Source: Cymbidium sinense
Lineage: Eukaryota; Streptophyta; Magnoliopsida; Asparagales; Orchidaceae
NCBI GenBank assembly: GCA_021442155.1
Contig: CM038228.1
Span: forward strand, 12,131,179-12,195,178
Direction: 5' to 3'
DNA: 64,000 bases
In this document: positions 23,351-35,793 of the stretch, piece by piece
Layout: the number at the start of each line of letters is the position of its first letter
Numbering within the stretch: the first letter of the stretch is position 1
Notes under the pieces: generated by a model
Databases searched by the model: none
What the model was told of the DNA's origin: nothing
The model's input: the letters and a program-made list of their open reading frames with translations, nothing else
Made by a program: the position numbers and the translations under genes

Positions 23351-25240
23351 ATGGCTCCTAGGAAGTTCATATTATCTTTCTCCTCTGGTGTAGAGCTGGC
23401 ATTGGATTAGGACAATCTCGCCACGACTGATGCCCCACATTTGGTCTACTTTGTTCATGGCTTTGAGGGGGTCCGTATTACTTGTGAGGGGACAATCCTC
23501 ATAACTATTAGCAGGGAGGAGGTGGCGGGATAGACGCCACTCATTCGCTTGGATATCCCATCTGACTCTGAGTTTCCCTCGTTGAAGAGGAAGGCTGTCG
23601 TGGTACCCACACCCCATTCAAAGACGTGTCGATTAGCATTTGCCTGCTCAGTTCCCCGCCATAGCTCCTAGTGACAGCTACCTCCTCTTTGGTCACCCTA
23701 AAGGGGAAGGCTATCTTAGCCTTTGAGATAGTCTCCCCTACCTTTGAGGAAGGTTCTAATTCTCGCTTTGCTCTACTCACCAGTACACAACACCACAAAA
23801 AATTGAAAGATTAAGTAGGATCATGAGCGGGCAGCCAGAGAGCTCGACACTGCTTCTCAGGTTGTTGAGGAGGGTTCTCCCCTTGAAACATCTTCAATTT
23901 TGAGTGGCAGTAGGTTCCACCCCCTCTCGACCTTAGATGGAGAGGAATACTATCAGAGGATCATTGATTCTCCTCCACCACTAGCTTACTTTGGACACTA
24001 CTGGACTTATGACTGTTCTACGCCTGGTCAGCAGAGCAGAGCTTATGGACGGTCAGAGTCTGGTACTTTATTTGATTTGAGATCCATGATCCCTAGGAGT
24101 GTTAGGAGTCAGATTCATAAAGAGAGAGAGAGAGAGAGAGAGTGGAGGCTCAGTATCTACCTGCGCAAGAGAGACTGAGGTATGCGTGCGACCCTCTGCT
24201 AATGGATTTAATTGATCTCTGCCATGTCATGGCCTATCATTATGACAATATTATTCTTATTGGTGCAATACGATGCAGGATAAGATCTCCAGTTGAGAGG
24301 TAGTCGATGTTGCCATCTCACCGCTCCCTTCACCATCCACGGTCACCCATTCAGCTTACAACATCTACCACTCTCGCCAAGGTTCAAAATCCCCCATCCA
24401 GCGAATGACCATCCCCATTGGTGATCTGGCTATGCCCCAAGGATCCCGCTCCATCCATTCCACCTGTACAGGTGAGACTGAGCTCCCTTGCTCGATCTTC
24501 TACTTAAGCTGTGGTCAAGAAGGAGTGGCGACCCAAGAGCATCGTCGTCACACCACCTACACAATAGATAGAGATAGAGCGGGGAGTGGACACAGACATA
24601 GCCCCCATGATAGTTGATCCTCCTAACGAGGAAGTCTTGACAGTAGGCACTATCCATTGTATAAAGTTAGTGGAGTATAGTCCTACAACTAGCAGTCAAC
24701 GAGTATTTGTCCCAGTCCAGCCAGGCATAGTAGATCGATCGATAGATGACATATTAGCGGACTACTTTACTGAGAAAAGATGAATTCTTAGAAGTGACCA
24801 TTCAGATCAGGACGAGGATAGAGTCAGCTTCGATCATGATGAGGATGACATGTTGGTTGACACAGCTGAGGTCCACATGGTTGACACTCGGGGATCCTTA
24901 GAGCGCGATCAGCATAGACAGGAAGGTGTCGTGCTCGAGGAAGGTGACACTTCTCACCCGACTCAGCACCTTCTCCACCAGCTTAGATAGAAGGATGATC
25001 ACATTGACATGATGGAGAAGAAAATAGAGGAGTTGATGGCAGTAGTCCTAGCATTGCAGAATTCAGCCCTGTTTCACAACCTTCTCCTGTGGTAGCCGAT
25101 TGACTAGAGTTGGAACATGCCTTAGATCATCTTGGGTGCATCCCCACAGATGATGATGCTTGTAGCTTGCTTAGGAAGGTTACAGATGGCACCTCCATGC
25201 ATGAAAAGGATATCAAGCATATGGTAGAGGAGCAGGTGAG
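23351..25240 (+). pseudogene. ORF1, extra frame upstream of gag in element X
   Basis: Unknown protein encoded between leader and gag. It starts MAPRKFILSFSSGVELALD at 23351, just after the hairpin array, with a stop at codon 20. Later blocks over changing frames are GFEGVRITCEGTIL, PSDSEFPSLKRKAVV, FHPLSTLDGEEYYQRI, AYGRSESGTLFDL, KKEWRPKSIVV, then an acidic region with IVDPPNEEVLTV and a C-terminal LEHALDHL-like helix region near 25110. All blocks occur in the same order in W. The tract at 24121-24142 has grown into an AG microsatellite. The open pieces at 23900-24178 and 24405-24783 are fragments of this one frame. No enzymatic motif is recognised. Confidence 0.65.
24121..24142 (+). repeat. 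AG microsatellite
   Basis: Eleven AG units inside the ORF1 remnant of X, translating as Arg-Glu alternation in that frame. A slippage expansion; W has no such run at the matching place. Confidence 0.9.
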
Positions 25241-26395
25241 GAAAATGATGGTGTAGGCCAGGGGGAGCTCATCCATTCGAAAGGGTAGACCATACCCAGA
25301 GGACTTTGATGTAGTTCAATACTCCAAGAGTTTTGTACCACATTTCTTCAAGATCTTTGATGTCAGTGGGAACCCCGTCAGCATATTACACACTTTAGGG
25401 CCAACTGTTCCAATGCCGGTGGCAGCGACACACTTTTGTTCAGACTTTTTGTCAGTAGCCTAATAGGGGTTGCATTTGATTGGTATGTTGAATTGCCCAA
25501 TGGTTTAATAGAGACTTTTGCTGAGTTGGAGCACCTCTTCATCATGAGGTTTGCTGGAGCTGATCAAAGAGTGACTGTAGGTGACCTCATTGTAGTGAAA
25601 TAAATTTTGAATGAGTCCCTTATTGATTATATTCTCAGGTGATGCAACCTGTATATGAAAGGGGAGCTTCAGCTATCCGAAAAGCATGCCATTGAGATTC
25701 TTCTCAAGAATATTCATGGCCCAATAACCTTCATGCTTAAGGGCTTTACCATCTGAACATTTGAGAAACTAATCAATAAGGTGGCTAGCCTGCAAGAGGA
25801 AGCCAAATAATTATCATTTCTTGACAAATCATCTCGGCCCAAGCTATAGAAGGTGTTCAAAAAGAAGCTAGGGATAGTTGTGTCAGTAGATAGAGGGAAG
25901 CAGCCAGCCAGATTCTAGTATAAGAGACCCTGAGCTCAGCTTTTTTCACCTTCTCTGCCACCACCTCAGCCATCATATCAGCCGCCACAATGGCCATTCC
26001 CGCCACATCAGCAGCCCACCCAGCAGCGGTACTCCTATCCCTCGCTAGATAGATTGAATAAGTCATATTCATTCAAGAGGGAGGTAGTTAAGAAGATCTT
26101 TAAGAATCTCTTAAAAAAACTTAACTTTCAGTTATGAGAGCCTAAGAGGCCGGAGGAAGTGGGCAAGAGTAATGATCCTTATTATTTCCCTTACCACTGC
26201 ATGATTAGTCATGTCTTAGAGGAATGCATTACTTTTAAGGATTGGCTTGAGAGTAGCTACAAGTCAGGTGCTATAGTTATCCCCAAGGAATACTTACTAG
26301 AACAATCTTCCAGTTCTATTAGGGTAATTCTTGGGGAAGCCTACGATCCTCTTAATAAAAGAAGGTTGGGATATTGCCTTATCCCGAACCTCTAA
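25240..26395 (+). pseudogene. Gag (capsid/nucleocapsid) of element X
   Basis: Particle protein remnant. Blocks in order are ARGSSSIRKGRPYPEDFDVVQYSK, HFRANCSNAGGSDTLLF, VAFDWYVELPNG, LEHLFIMRFAGADQRVT, ESLIDYILR, AIEILLKNIHGPITFML, FEKLINKVASLQEEAK, a Pro/Gln-rich stretch near 25950-26040, and YHCMISHVLEECITFKDWLE at 26190-26250. The last is the C-x2-H-x4-H-x4-C zinc knuckle with the first Cys replaced by Phe. The final open piece 26159-26395 corresponds to the C-terminus. At least five stops and one frameshift near 25370 break it. W has the collinear copy on the other strand. Confidence 0.8.
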
Positions 26396-26689
26396 AAAAG
26401 TAGTTTCTAAAATCAAGAAACTCTTTTTACAAGTGTCTGAGGCAACTTAAACCACTAACATTAAGGAAGGTTTGCAAGTTGCCAAAGACAACTTGAAGAA
26501 GGTGATAGCCCAACAGCAGCAGTAGTAGTCCACCTTACTTGCTAGGGAAAGTTCAGTAGCACAACCACCGTCCAAGTCCAGCACTCCATCCACAGTTGCA
26601 ACTACTACTTCTTCCTCTACTAGCTACTCTTCCACCGGCAGGAGCGTTTATCAGCAGACAATGGCATTAAATCCCTTGCCCCACTTACT
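26396..26689 (+). pseudogene. Gag-protease linker of X
   Basis: Matches W around 1520-1800 in reverse complement (GTTGCCAAAGACAACTTG and the CAGCAGCAGTAG run). It is Gln/Ser-rich where readable and broken by stops. It has no function of its own that I can see. Confidence 0.5.
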
Positions 26690-27769
26690 TTGTTGGATTC
26701 ATATCATGTACCTCCACCCAAAAAGAAATCAATAAAGAAAGCTTTCACTTACATCTTGTCCACTTCTGATACTCTAGATTTTATTACTGTTGAAAACTCT
26801 CCAAGTCTAAAAAATAATAACAATTGCTGTAGTCATTCCGATCCACTCTCTTCTGATTCAGAATTGAACTTTCCTATTCTGAATCAATTGGGTTCACCTC
26901 TTGAGATTGACTTGGAGTCAACTGACTCTGAGGATCCCATAGGAGAAGCTATATGTATACCTGATGTGAAAGAAGAACTTTCCACAAGTTCATCATTTCA
27001 AGAAGTCACTGAAGTCAACCTTCACAGTGGCAAAGTTCTATCTCATCAGGTAGCACCTCATGATAAGGGTAAACACACCATTGGTTCCAATGAGCAGATA
27101 ACCCCTCCACAGGATGCTCCACCTATGGATATGCTTGTGGAGGACCAAGTTAGATTTGATTACAACATCTTAGCACATCTTAGAAAGTTGCCAGCTAAGT
27201 TAAGCATAGATGACACCCTTGTCTTATCCAAAGAGATGAGGGAATCTCTAGTAAAGACTCTGCTTGATCCAGAGATATGCTTAGCTCACCTAACTGCTAC
27301 TAAAGAGGAGACACACAATTCAAATGACATCTTAGAAGTAACATTCAGTGATGAAGACTTGCTTCTAGGAATGACCAAGCATAATCACCTTCTTTACATC
27401 ACAGTGGACATTGGCAGATGCATGTTATCAAGAGTTCTGGTTGACCAAGGTGCATCAGTCAACATTATGAGTTTAAGAACTCTTGCCTACTTGAGGATTG
27501 ACATCTCCAAACTCAAAAAAAAGAGGATGATGTTGAGAGGATTCAATGAACAAGGCGAGAGGGCCTTAGACTCCATAGTGTTGCCATTGAAGATAGATGA
27601 TTGGAAGACTGAAGCCAAGTTTTATATCATAGACTCAGATACATCTTTCAATGCTTTGCTTAGGAGACCATGGATACATGAAGACAACATAGTTCCATCC
27701 TCTCTACATCAGTGCTTGAAGTTTATGAGAGGTAGAATTGAGTACTTGTTGACCTCACTTTTGGAGTGA
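26690..27769 (+). pseudogene. Retropepsin (aspartic protease) region of element X
   Basis: The longest open frame in the window (359 codons). Residues 1-150 are an acidic, Ser/Asp-rich linker. From about residue 215 it is retropepsin-like: EVTFSDEDLLLGMTKHNH, VDIGRCMLSRVLVDQGASVN with the active-site D-Q-G-A, MLRGFNEQGERALDS, and FYIIDSDTSFNALLRRPWIH with SSLHQCLKFMRG. In a live element it would mature Gag-Pol. The frame looks intact until about 27749, where family sequence ends and the next residues LTSLLE are translated from the start of LTR Y. No linker to RT follows; that resumes near 36910. Its openness may only mean this part is younger or lucky. Confidence 0.88.
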
Positions 27770-30453
27770 GCTCTCAACCTCCTATTCTTAGACTTAGGAC
27801 TCTTCTAGACACTAAGAGCTCTTTAGTCATAAGACATTTCTAGTGATTAGGTGAACACTTAACCCAAGCTTAGAGACTTAGAAGGGTAATCATAGGATTA
27901 TGCCATGCCTTAGGACTTAAGGAAGTCACTTACCCTATAGCCTAAACCCAATCCATATGCACCTTCTCAAATCGAACCCAGATTCAAATCTTAAACTAAA
28001 TTTCAAATTCAAATTCAAATTCCAAATCTAATTCTAAATTTGACTCTAAATGATTGAAACCCAAAATCAAATGCAAATCCTAAGACCCTTCCTAAGCCAT
28101 ATGAACCACCTTCATAAGCTTAGCCAAAACTCCCTTTAAATCAAATCAAATTCAATTGATTTCTTTATAAATCAATTATTCCTTCATTTATATTTACAAA
28201 TATAAATAAAATCCATATTCAAATGATCAAAACTAAATCAAACTGAACTAAAACCCCTTTTAAGCCAGATGGACCCATCTCCATGTGCTTAACCAAATTA
28301 GCCTTTAAACCAATACAAACTCAATCAATTTTCTTATAAATCAATTGTTCCTTCATTTATATTCACAAATATAAATAAAATATAAATTTAAATGACCAAA
28401 ACTATATTGAAAATCAAATCCAAACTCAATCTAAGCCCTTTGAGCCAATTCTTTTGACTTAGCCAAATTCTATCCAAATCAAGTCAAAAATAATGGATTT
28501 TCTCTTGAATCAATCATTCCTTCAATAATCTATCTAAATATAAATGAAACTTATAATCATCAAACAAAATTCAAGTAAACCCAAGTCAAGCCTAACTTAG
28601 CCATTCTGACTTCAAACTTTCAATTGAGCCAAAACTTATTAGACTCTAAATTAGTTGTAGTTGGATTTATATTTTAATTTTAGGTTCACATATAAGTCCC
28701 ACTAAATGTAAATCAAGCCAAAACTAAATAATTGACCAACTTAGGTCCACTTGACCTTGACCAAAAGGACCCATTTGAGCCAACTTCTAATTCAACTCAA
28801 ATTTGATTGAACCAAGCTCACCAAAACCTTCCACCATGATTGTTGATCACCTTAGGATGATCAATTGTAATCAATTGGGTCAAACCAAGTCAATTTAGTC
28901 CTTTGACCAAGTTAACCCAAATAAAACCTAAACTTGCCAAAACCCATCATATATCAAATTGATTGAAACCATTGATCCAAACACACTCATAATCAATGAT
29001 TGAACATGACCAAACTCTCAATTGAGCCAAACTAAATCCAATTGACCATTTAACCCAAGTTGACCCAAATTAGCCTAAAAAGCCAAAATGGGTCAAATCC
29101 CAATCTAACCCAAATTGATTACAACCAATGACTAAAGTTCATTCCAAATTGATTATTGAACTTGACCAAAGCCATAATTGAGCCTAATTTGACCAATTGA
29201 TCAACTTGACCCAACCTAGCCCAAATTGACCTAAAGGGTCAAATTAGCCAAAATTCGAATTTAATCCAAATTTATTCAAACCAATGGCTGTGTTCATCTT
29301 CAATTAGCCAAATGAATATGAATTAACCTATAACCCAAGCCAATTTGACTAATTTTGGGCAAATTGGTCAACTTGACCCATTTGATTCTAAAAGATCCAA
29401 AATCAATCCTAAGCCAAATTAAACCAAATTGATCATACCAAAATACTTCAAATCATCATTTGAACCTAGCGTAAGCCTTGGTTTGACCCAATTTGACCAA
29501 TTGGTCAACCTAACCTAACATGTCCCAATGTGACCCATATGACCCAAATTGAGCAAAATCCCTTGAAACCAAGTCATGACCCATTGAGGGTTGATCAAAC
29601 CAGACCCAAACCCATTTGCGATCAGCCCAAATCTAACCCAATCCAATCAAATCCCTCATTGATCTCCCCCACATAGGATTCCACCCAACCTCATTTAATT
29701 CTTCCCATCACATGCATTCAACTCCCCCCATCTTTGGCATTCAATTGAGCTGACCCTATGACTGTAAAGGAAGATTTTGGGAGCTAAATCCAAAGTCCCC
29801 AATCAACCATCACCACCCAACCACATTCCCATCACCTTTTATTGGGAAATTTTGGCCACCATTAAAGAGGGAGGATAGAGGTAGTGAAAGGATCTGATTT
29901 TGGCATTAGAGAGTCTCTTAGAGCTCTCAAAGCAACCAACAACCACTTCCACACTTCTTTTGAGCTAAAAAAATATCAAAGCTGGGTGGATTTCGCTGAG
30001 GAAGTGACAGTAATTAAAGAATACATCATTTTGAAGTGAAGGCGCAAGTCTAGGCTCATTCCAAGGCTTCTTCCTCCACTCAAGAGTGTGCTCGGATCAT
30101 CATCGCCGCTAGAAACCATCCCCGATGAGGTAATTTCATCAAACAATAGCGGGCTTTAAGATCTTCCATTTGCTCAAATGTTTGCTCAATTTTAAGAATT
30201 TCCCATAGATTACCTGCATTTTTCATTTTACACTATCCCAATACGATTTGAAGTGTTTTCTAGTGAAGGTCGTCAGAAAATTGAGCCCAAAACTGCCAAA
30301 ATGGGTGGTTCTCGAGCCCAAATAATCTTTGTTTCATCGATTTTGACCAAAAATAGTAGCAGTCGTCTGATTTCTAGCTCAAAGAAACGGACGACTATGA
30401 TCAGCGCTTAGATCTACATAGCTTTGGCCCCCCTAAATCATGGGATAGATCTG

Positions 30454-30480
30454 GACCGTCCGATCTGTGATTAGACGGTC
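30454..30480. repeat. Inverted repeat in the GC-richer island of Y
   Basis: GACCGTC and GACGGTC flank 13 bases. It lies where W has the GTCCGATCT palindrome (12452-12470), and both keep a CGATCT core. Possible protein-binding or structural site; function unknown. Confidence 0.4.
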
Positions 30481-30659
30481 ATATCTAACCATGCTGTCCC
30501 GATCCACTTCCCGCTCATGGACCGTGCTGGCCAAGGGTTGCACTCCGTGGCGCTTTTTCGGAGCTGGCCGTGCTAGTGCACCACGACCTTAATGCATAGA
30601 CCAATAGTGCGGCGCCATGTGGCACCACGTTGGCACATCAAAATTCACTAAATGGTTTG

Positions 30660-33290
30660 AGGTTAATTTGAGTTTTAATAAAAATCAAATTTCATTAATT
30701 AAGCCAAAATACAAATCAGATTGACTCGAAATTTTCAGTGACTTAAGTTAAAGTTAAAATACACATATCATAAAATTTTCAAGTGAAAAGGACCTTTAGA
30801 TTAAGAGAAATTAAATTATGAAGTTTAAATTATCTATTTTAATAAAATAAATCAAATAAAAATCTAGCAAATTAGAAAAATCTTCAAAATAGCTTAACTA
30901 CCTCAGTTTTAATCTAGGAACCTTAAGAAAATGACATAATCTTATGGAGTCTAATAAACCTAAAACAAACATTTAAGATTAAGATTTAATCAATTAAGAA
31001 AAAAATTAAACATGATTTATAAAAATACAAAGGTTAAATAAAAAATCAGAAACAACATAACACTTATTAATCAAACCTCAATTTAAATGAAATCAAACTA
31101 AACATAAACACAAACCTAATTAAATTAATTAAATTCAATTAAATGATTAAAAATTTAAATTAAACTCGTAACCAAATAAACCAATGAAAGTTTAACCCCT
31201 AATCAAGTTAAACTTATTTAATCCTTCAACTAAGATAAATATTTAACCAAATTCATAATGAAATAATCATGTTAATTTAATCAATTGTTTAAACAAAACT
31301 AAATTAAATTAAAGAAATCAACAAAAGACTTAAAATTGAACTCAATTTGGGGATAAAGCAAATCCAAATAAAGTAAATTAAGACAATCAATAACCAAACT
31401 TTTAATTACATAAGTTCACCACTTAACAAATTAAAGCAAATTGAACATTAATTAATTATTAAATAAACTAAAAAAATTCAGATTGATTAATAATCCAATT
31501 CAACTTAATCATCTAATATTAATCAAATTAAACCAAATAAAGTTAAAGTAAACTTAATCAACATATGATTAAATCACATTTAAAAATTAATCCATTCGGA
31601 ATAAGATAATTAATTAGCTATTAATACATAAACCTAACAACTAAATCAAACACGGACTCATAATTAAAGTGTTAAATGGAATTAAATGAACATAATAAAT
31701 GATTGAAATCAAATGAAACTCTAATTATAAATAATCAAGCTTAATAAGCAGTTAATCCACTTGATCTAATCAAATAACGTTAACAATAGTAATGATAATC
31801 CTTTAGTTAATCAAGTTCAAATAAAACACTTAATTAAACTTATCAAATCAAATAAGTCATGTGTGGGTAATTAAGTCATCAATTTCTAATTAAACAAACC
31901 TTTAATTAATCTAATGATTTTAAAAAAATTTAGTTATCCTTAATCAAATCCAATTGAATAAACATCTAATTTATGCAAACTTAATGAATTAATCTATCAT
32001 CTTAATGAACCAAATTAACTTAAATAAATCACATTAAAACTAATGTTTAAATCAAATTCAAATCAAATACTTAATTAATTTGCTAATTAATTTGATCACA
32101 TCTCTTAAATAAGCTAATTAAATTAATCAAATTAATTATATTAAACTTAAGCTTAATCAAATATGGAATTGAACATAATTAAATTACAATTAAATGTCAA
32201 TCAAATCCTAAATTAAACCTAAACCATTAATTACATCATTAATCTAAGCAAATATGAATCCAAATTAAAAATTAAACAAATCTCTATTTAATTTAATAAT
32301 TAATCTAAACACACTTCTTAATTAAACTAATTATATGATCATATTGAACTTAAGAAGACCTATAGATTAATAAAGCTAATCAAATCAAATTAATTCAAAT
32401 AAAGAAAAACTCTCATAAATTTAATACATAATCAAATTAAATCTAATTCAACCTACCTAAATAAGATGAACTAATCAACTATTAATTGCATGAATCTAAT
32501 AATTAAATCGAAACAAAAAATCAAATGCAAACTAAGCTCTAATAAATGAAATTAAAACAAAATTATAATCACGAATAATCAAACTCAATTAAAATCAAAA
32601 CAAAATTTCAATTAATCTAATCCAATCAAACTATAAATAAGTGAACCATAATCAAATCAAATATGCATAAAATTAAAACTAAACTCCAAAGTCATTGAAT
32701 CATATCTAAATCCCCAACCAATATCAAAAACAAAACTCAAACAAAAAAAACCTATTGAACTAAGGTAAAAGATTGATCATCAAACTAAAGAAATTATCAA
32801 CATATACACGAACTAAGTGGCTAAACTTAGTGAATCAAGCCCTTAATTGGAATTCAAATAAAAGAGCGTATTGAACTTCAAATAAACCCTAAGTTAATTA
32901 GAATGCATTCACTAATTTAAACTAAACTTAAATGAAATAAGAAAATCAATGAATCTTAACCACATCTAAATAATTTCAAATTGAAATATTAAGTTAAAAC
33001 CCAAAAGAAAAGAATTAGCTATTAATCTAAAAGGATATTGAATTATCAAAATTTAATTAAATCAAAACATTTAATCCAAAATTAATCGATCAAAATACAT
33101 GAAATTAAACAAATTTAAATAAATATTAAATTATCAAATTTAATTAAATCAAAACATCTAATCCAAAATTAATCAATTGAAATACATGATGGTAGAAAAA
33201 TATAAAATAAATAAAACAACCACGAATCAAGTCAAATCAATTCAACTAAATCATTTAAATAAATTAGATTAAATGAAACTCTAAACAATC
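30660..33290. repeat. Strand-asymmetric AT-rich expansion in LTR Y
   Basis: About 2.6 kb built from AATTAATC, CAAATTAAA and AACTTAAT-like words, very poor in G on the plus strand. The matching interval is about 0.6-0.8 kb in W and the X 3' LTR. No open frame, no terminal repeats and no clear unit were seen, so expansion of short degenerate repeats is more likely than a nested transposon. Confidence 0.6.
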
Positions 33291-34249
33291 AAATTAAGGG
33301 TTCCTCTTTATGTGTTTAATATCATAAAGACCCTTTAAGGAAATTATGATTAGCCCATAAGTGTGGAAAAATCTTGAAAGTATTTAATTAGGTTCTTTAA
33401 TTTTATTAATCTATTATTATGAGCCAACTGCATTAGGTTATTTAGGAGCATTGCAATTTTATTTTCTCACATGTTCATGTCATTTGTGCCTCATAATTAA
33501 ATGGTTAATCAAATTAAAGAAACATAGGTAAGGGTGATTAATTGATTTAATTAAGGATCCAACTTAATTAATTCATAAAATTCACTTAACTACTTTTCCA
33601 TAAACCAAATCAAATTACCAATGTAGGAATGGGATTAAAACACTAAATAAACCTTCTTCTTTTCAAACTTAATCAAAAATCCTAAGTCATAAATTAATAA
33701 AGAAGTTTTGGTTTTCTTTAAATGCTTTTATTTAGTATGATTGTCCTTAGGAATTAATTGGAATGAATGAGATCATGTGCTTATGTTCCTTTATTTCTTT
33801 TCAATTATGTTAAATGTTGCTTGCCATGTGTAATCATGCATTCATTTATTTTAAAATTAACTAAATGAAATGGTTTTTTTTATGTCAAATTGCATGTGTT
33901 GATTTAAATTTAAAATAGGTGTGGCTATTGTTACTATTAAATTAAAAGTTATTTGCAAAGGCCCATAATTCAATTATAATAGATGGAGTTATGTTAATTA
34001 CAAATATCTATAAGTTTGTATGTGTTGATAATATAAGATATGCAATATGAAGCTCTCTTTCCTTGCCTTATATGGATTTGCATGTGATTTACAAATGTAT
34101 AGTTCATTTGAAAAGAACACAACATTTGTCTAAATCTATTCCTATGCATCTCCATGCTAAGACTTAGAAAGAATTTCATATGCCATATATAAATCATATA
34201 ATCAAATAAAAAATGACTTCTTACATGACTTCTCATTCTTGTGGTTCTT

Positions 34250-34645
34250 TTTGTACATTCATATGTATATAAGAAAAGTGGTATATTAGTCTGGACATCC
34301 TAGGGCTGAGAGGCTTTAAATAGCCCTAAGTAGGTCTTGTACCTTACACCCCTGGTGTAGAATAATGGTGCCGTACTCACTTAAAACTCTTATACATATG
34401 TATATATGATATAACCAATGAATAAGAATCATAAATCAAATAAATCAAATATAACTTTTGCATGGGTTTTCCTATTCTTATAGTTGCTTATACATCTAAA
34501 TGTATATAAGAAAAGTGGTATATTAGTCCGGACATCCCAAGACTATGAGACTTTAAGTAGCCTTAAGTAGGTCTTGTACTTTACACCCCTAGTGTAGAAT
34601 AATTGTGCCGTACTCATTTAAAACTTTTATACATGTGAATGTGTA
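34250..34645 (+). repeat. Tandem pair of LTR blocks in Y
   Basis: Two copies 237 bp apart of a block with AAGAAAAGTGGTATATTAGTC, GGACATCC and TAAGTAGGTCTTGTAC, each containing a TACACCCCTGGTGTA-type inverted repeat (the second copy reads CTAGTGTA). W has one such block near 10620-10750. Confidence 0.75.
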
Positions 34646-35785
34646 CTTAGCTAATAGATGAAAATATTTTTTTTTTTTTATAAAACAGACATGCATTCAT
34701 AATTCAATCAGACGATAATTAAATTCCAAACACACTTCTTTGCATTCAACATTTAAGTGTACTAAGACATACATTATATGTATATGTATTCTTAGGATTT
34801 GATCATATGCATGATATACATGATGGAAAGAAATGAATAAACATGTGTCATGTGATAGTAATTCATTCTAATTAATCATAAGATGCTTTTCTTATTGAAT
34901 AAGGTCATTTAGAGTGAACCTAAACTTAGGGTTAATCGAAACATGTAATAAGCCATTCACTAAAGAGAATTGATTAATTGGATTTAGATGTGACTTAAGG
35001 TAAGGATGAAAGAGATGTCCCCTCTCTTTCTTCCCTTTATAATACTTAGTTATTTTGTGTAGGTCAAATGAAATAAAAAAATATTAAGTAAAAGCTTACG
35101 AATTAACTAAACAACTTAAAGTGAAACCACCCTTTAAATTGAATCTTTCTACACATAGGAAACTATAACTCTAAAGACTAATTAGGACATACCACATAGC
35201 TTTAATACACACATATTAGGTTAAGTCACCACTTCTAGCTTTAGGTTAGGATGGTGCATGGTTTGATGTATGCTTTATTTTGTGATGTAATATTTTAGAT
35301 TGGATGTTAGGGTGTATATTTCATAGACTGGGTGTTAGGCCGTTATTAGCCTAATCATATTTTATGCAGGGAATTGTGCCTGGGTAAATAAAAAAATATA
35401 AATACTTCTTTGTGTTGCTTAGCCCCTAAGCATAACCCATGTTAGGACAGGTGGGCTTAGTTACCCATGTGTGGGGTGCTAAGTCCAAATTATTCATATA
35501 ACTGCTTGGGTTATATGGTGTGTTTAGCTAACATTTATTTTACAGGTTTAGTTAAATTTACTTTTCCATTTAAATGTAATTTAATAATTAGGAATTAGGA
35601 TTAATGTTATGGGAGATTAGGATGAACAATGGCTAGAAGGCTTTGTCCTGGGAGGCCCCGTGATGCCTTTGAAGCAAACACATTCAAATCATGTCAAATG
35701 AAGAAAGAAGTGAAGAATGAAGAATGAAGACCCCCATAGCATGCATTCATTCTTAATTGTAATTATTCTTTTGTAATCTGGGTTG

Positions 35786-35793
35786 TATAAGGG
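35786..35793 (+). promoter_or_regulatory. Candidate core promoter block in LTR Y
   Basis: TATAAGGG followed by TAGAGCTCGGCTACC; conserved with the other LTR copies. Confidence 0.35.
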
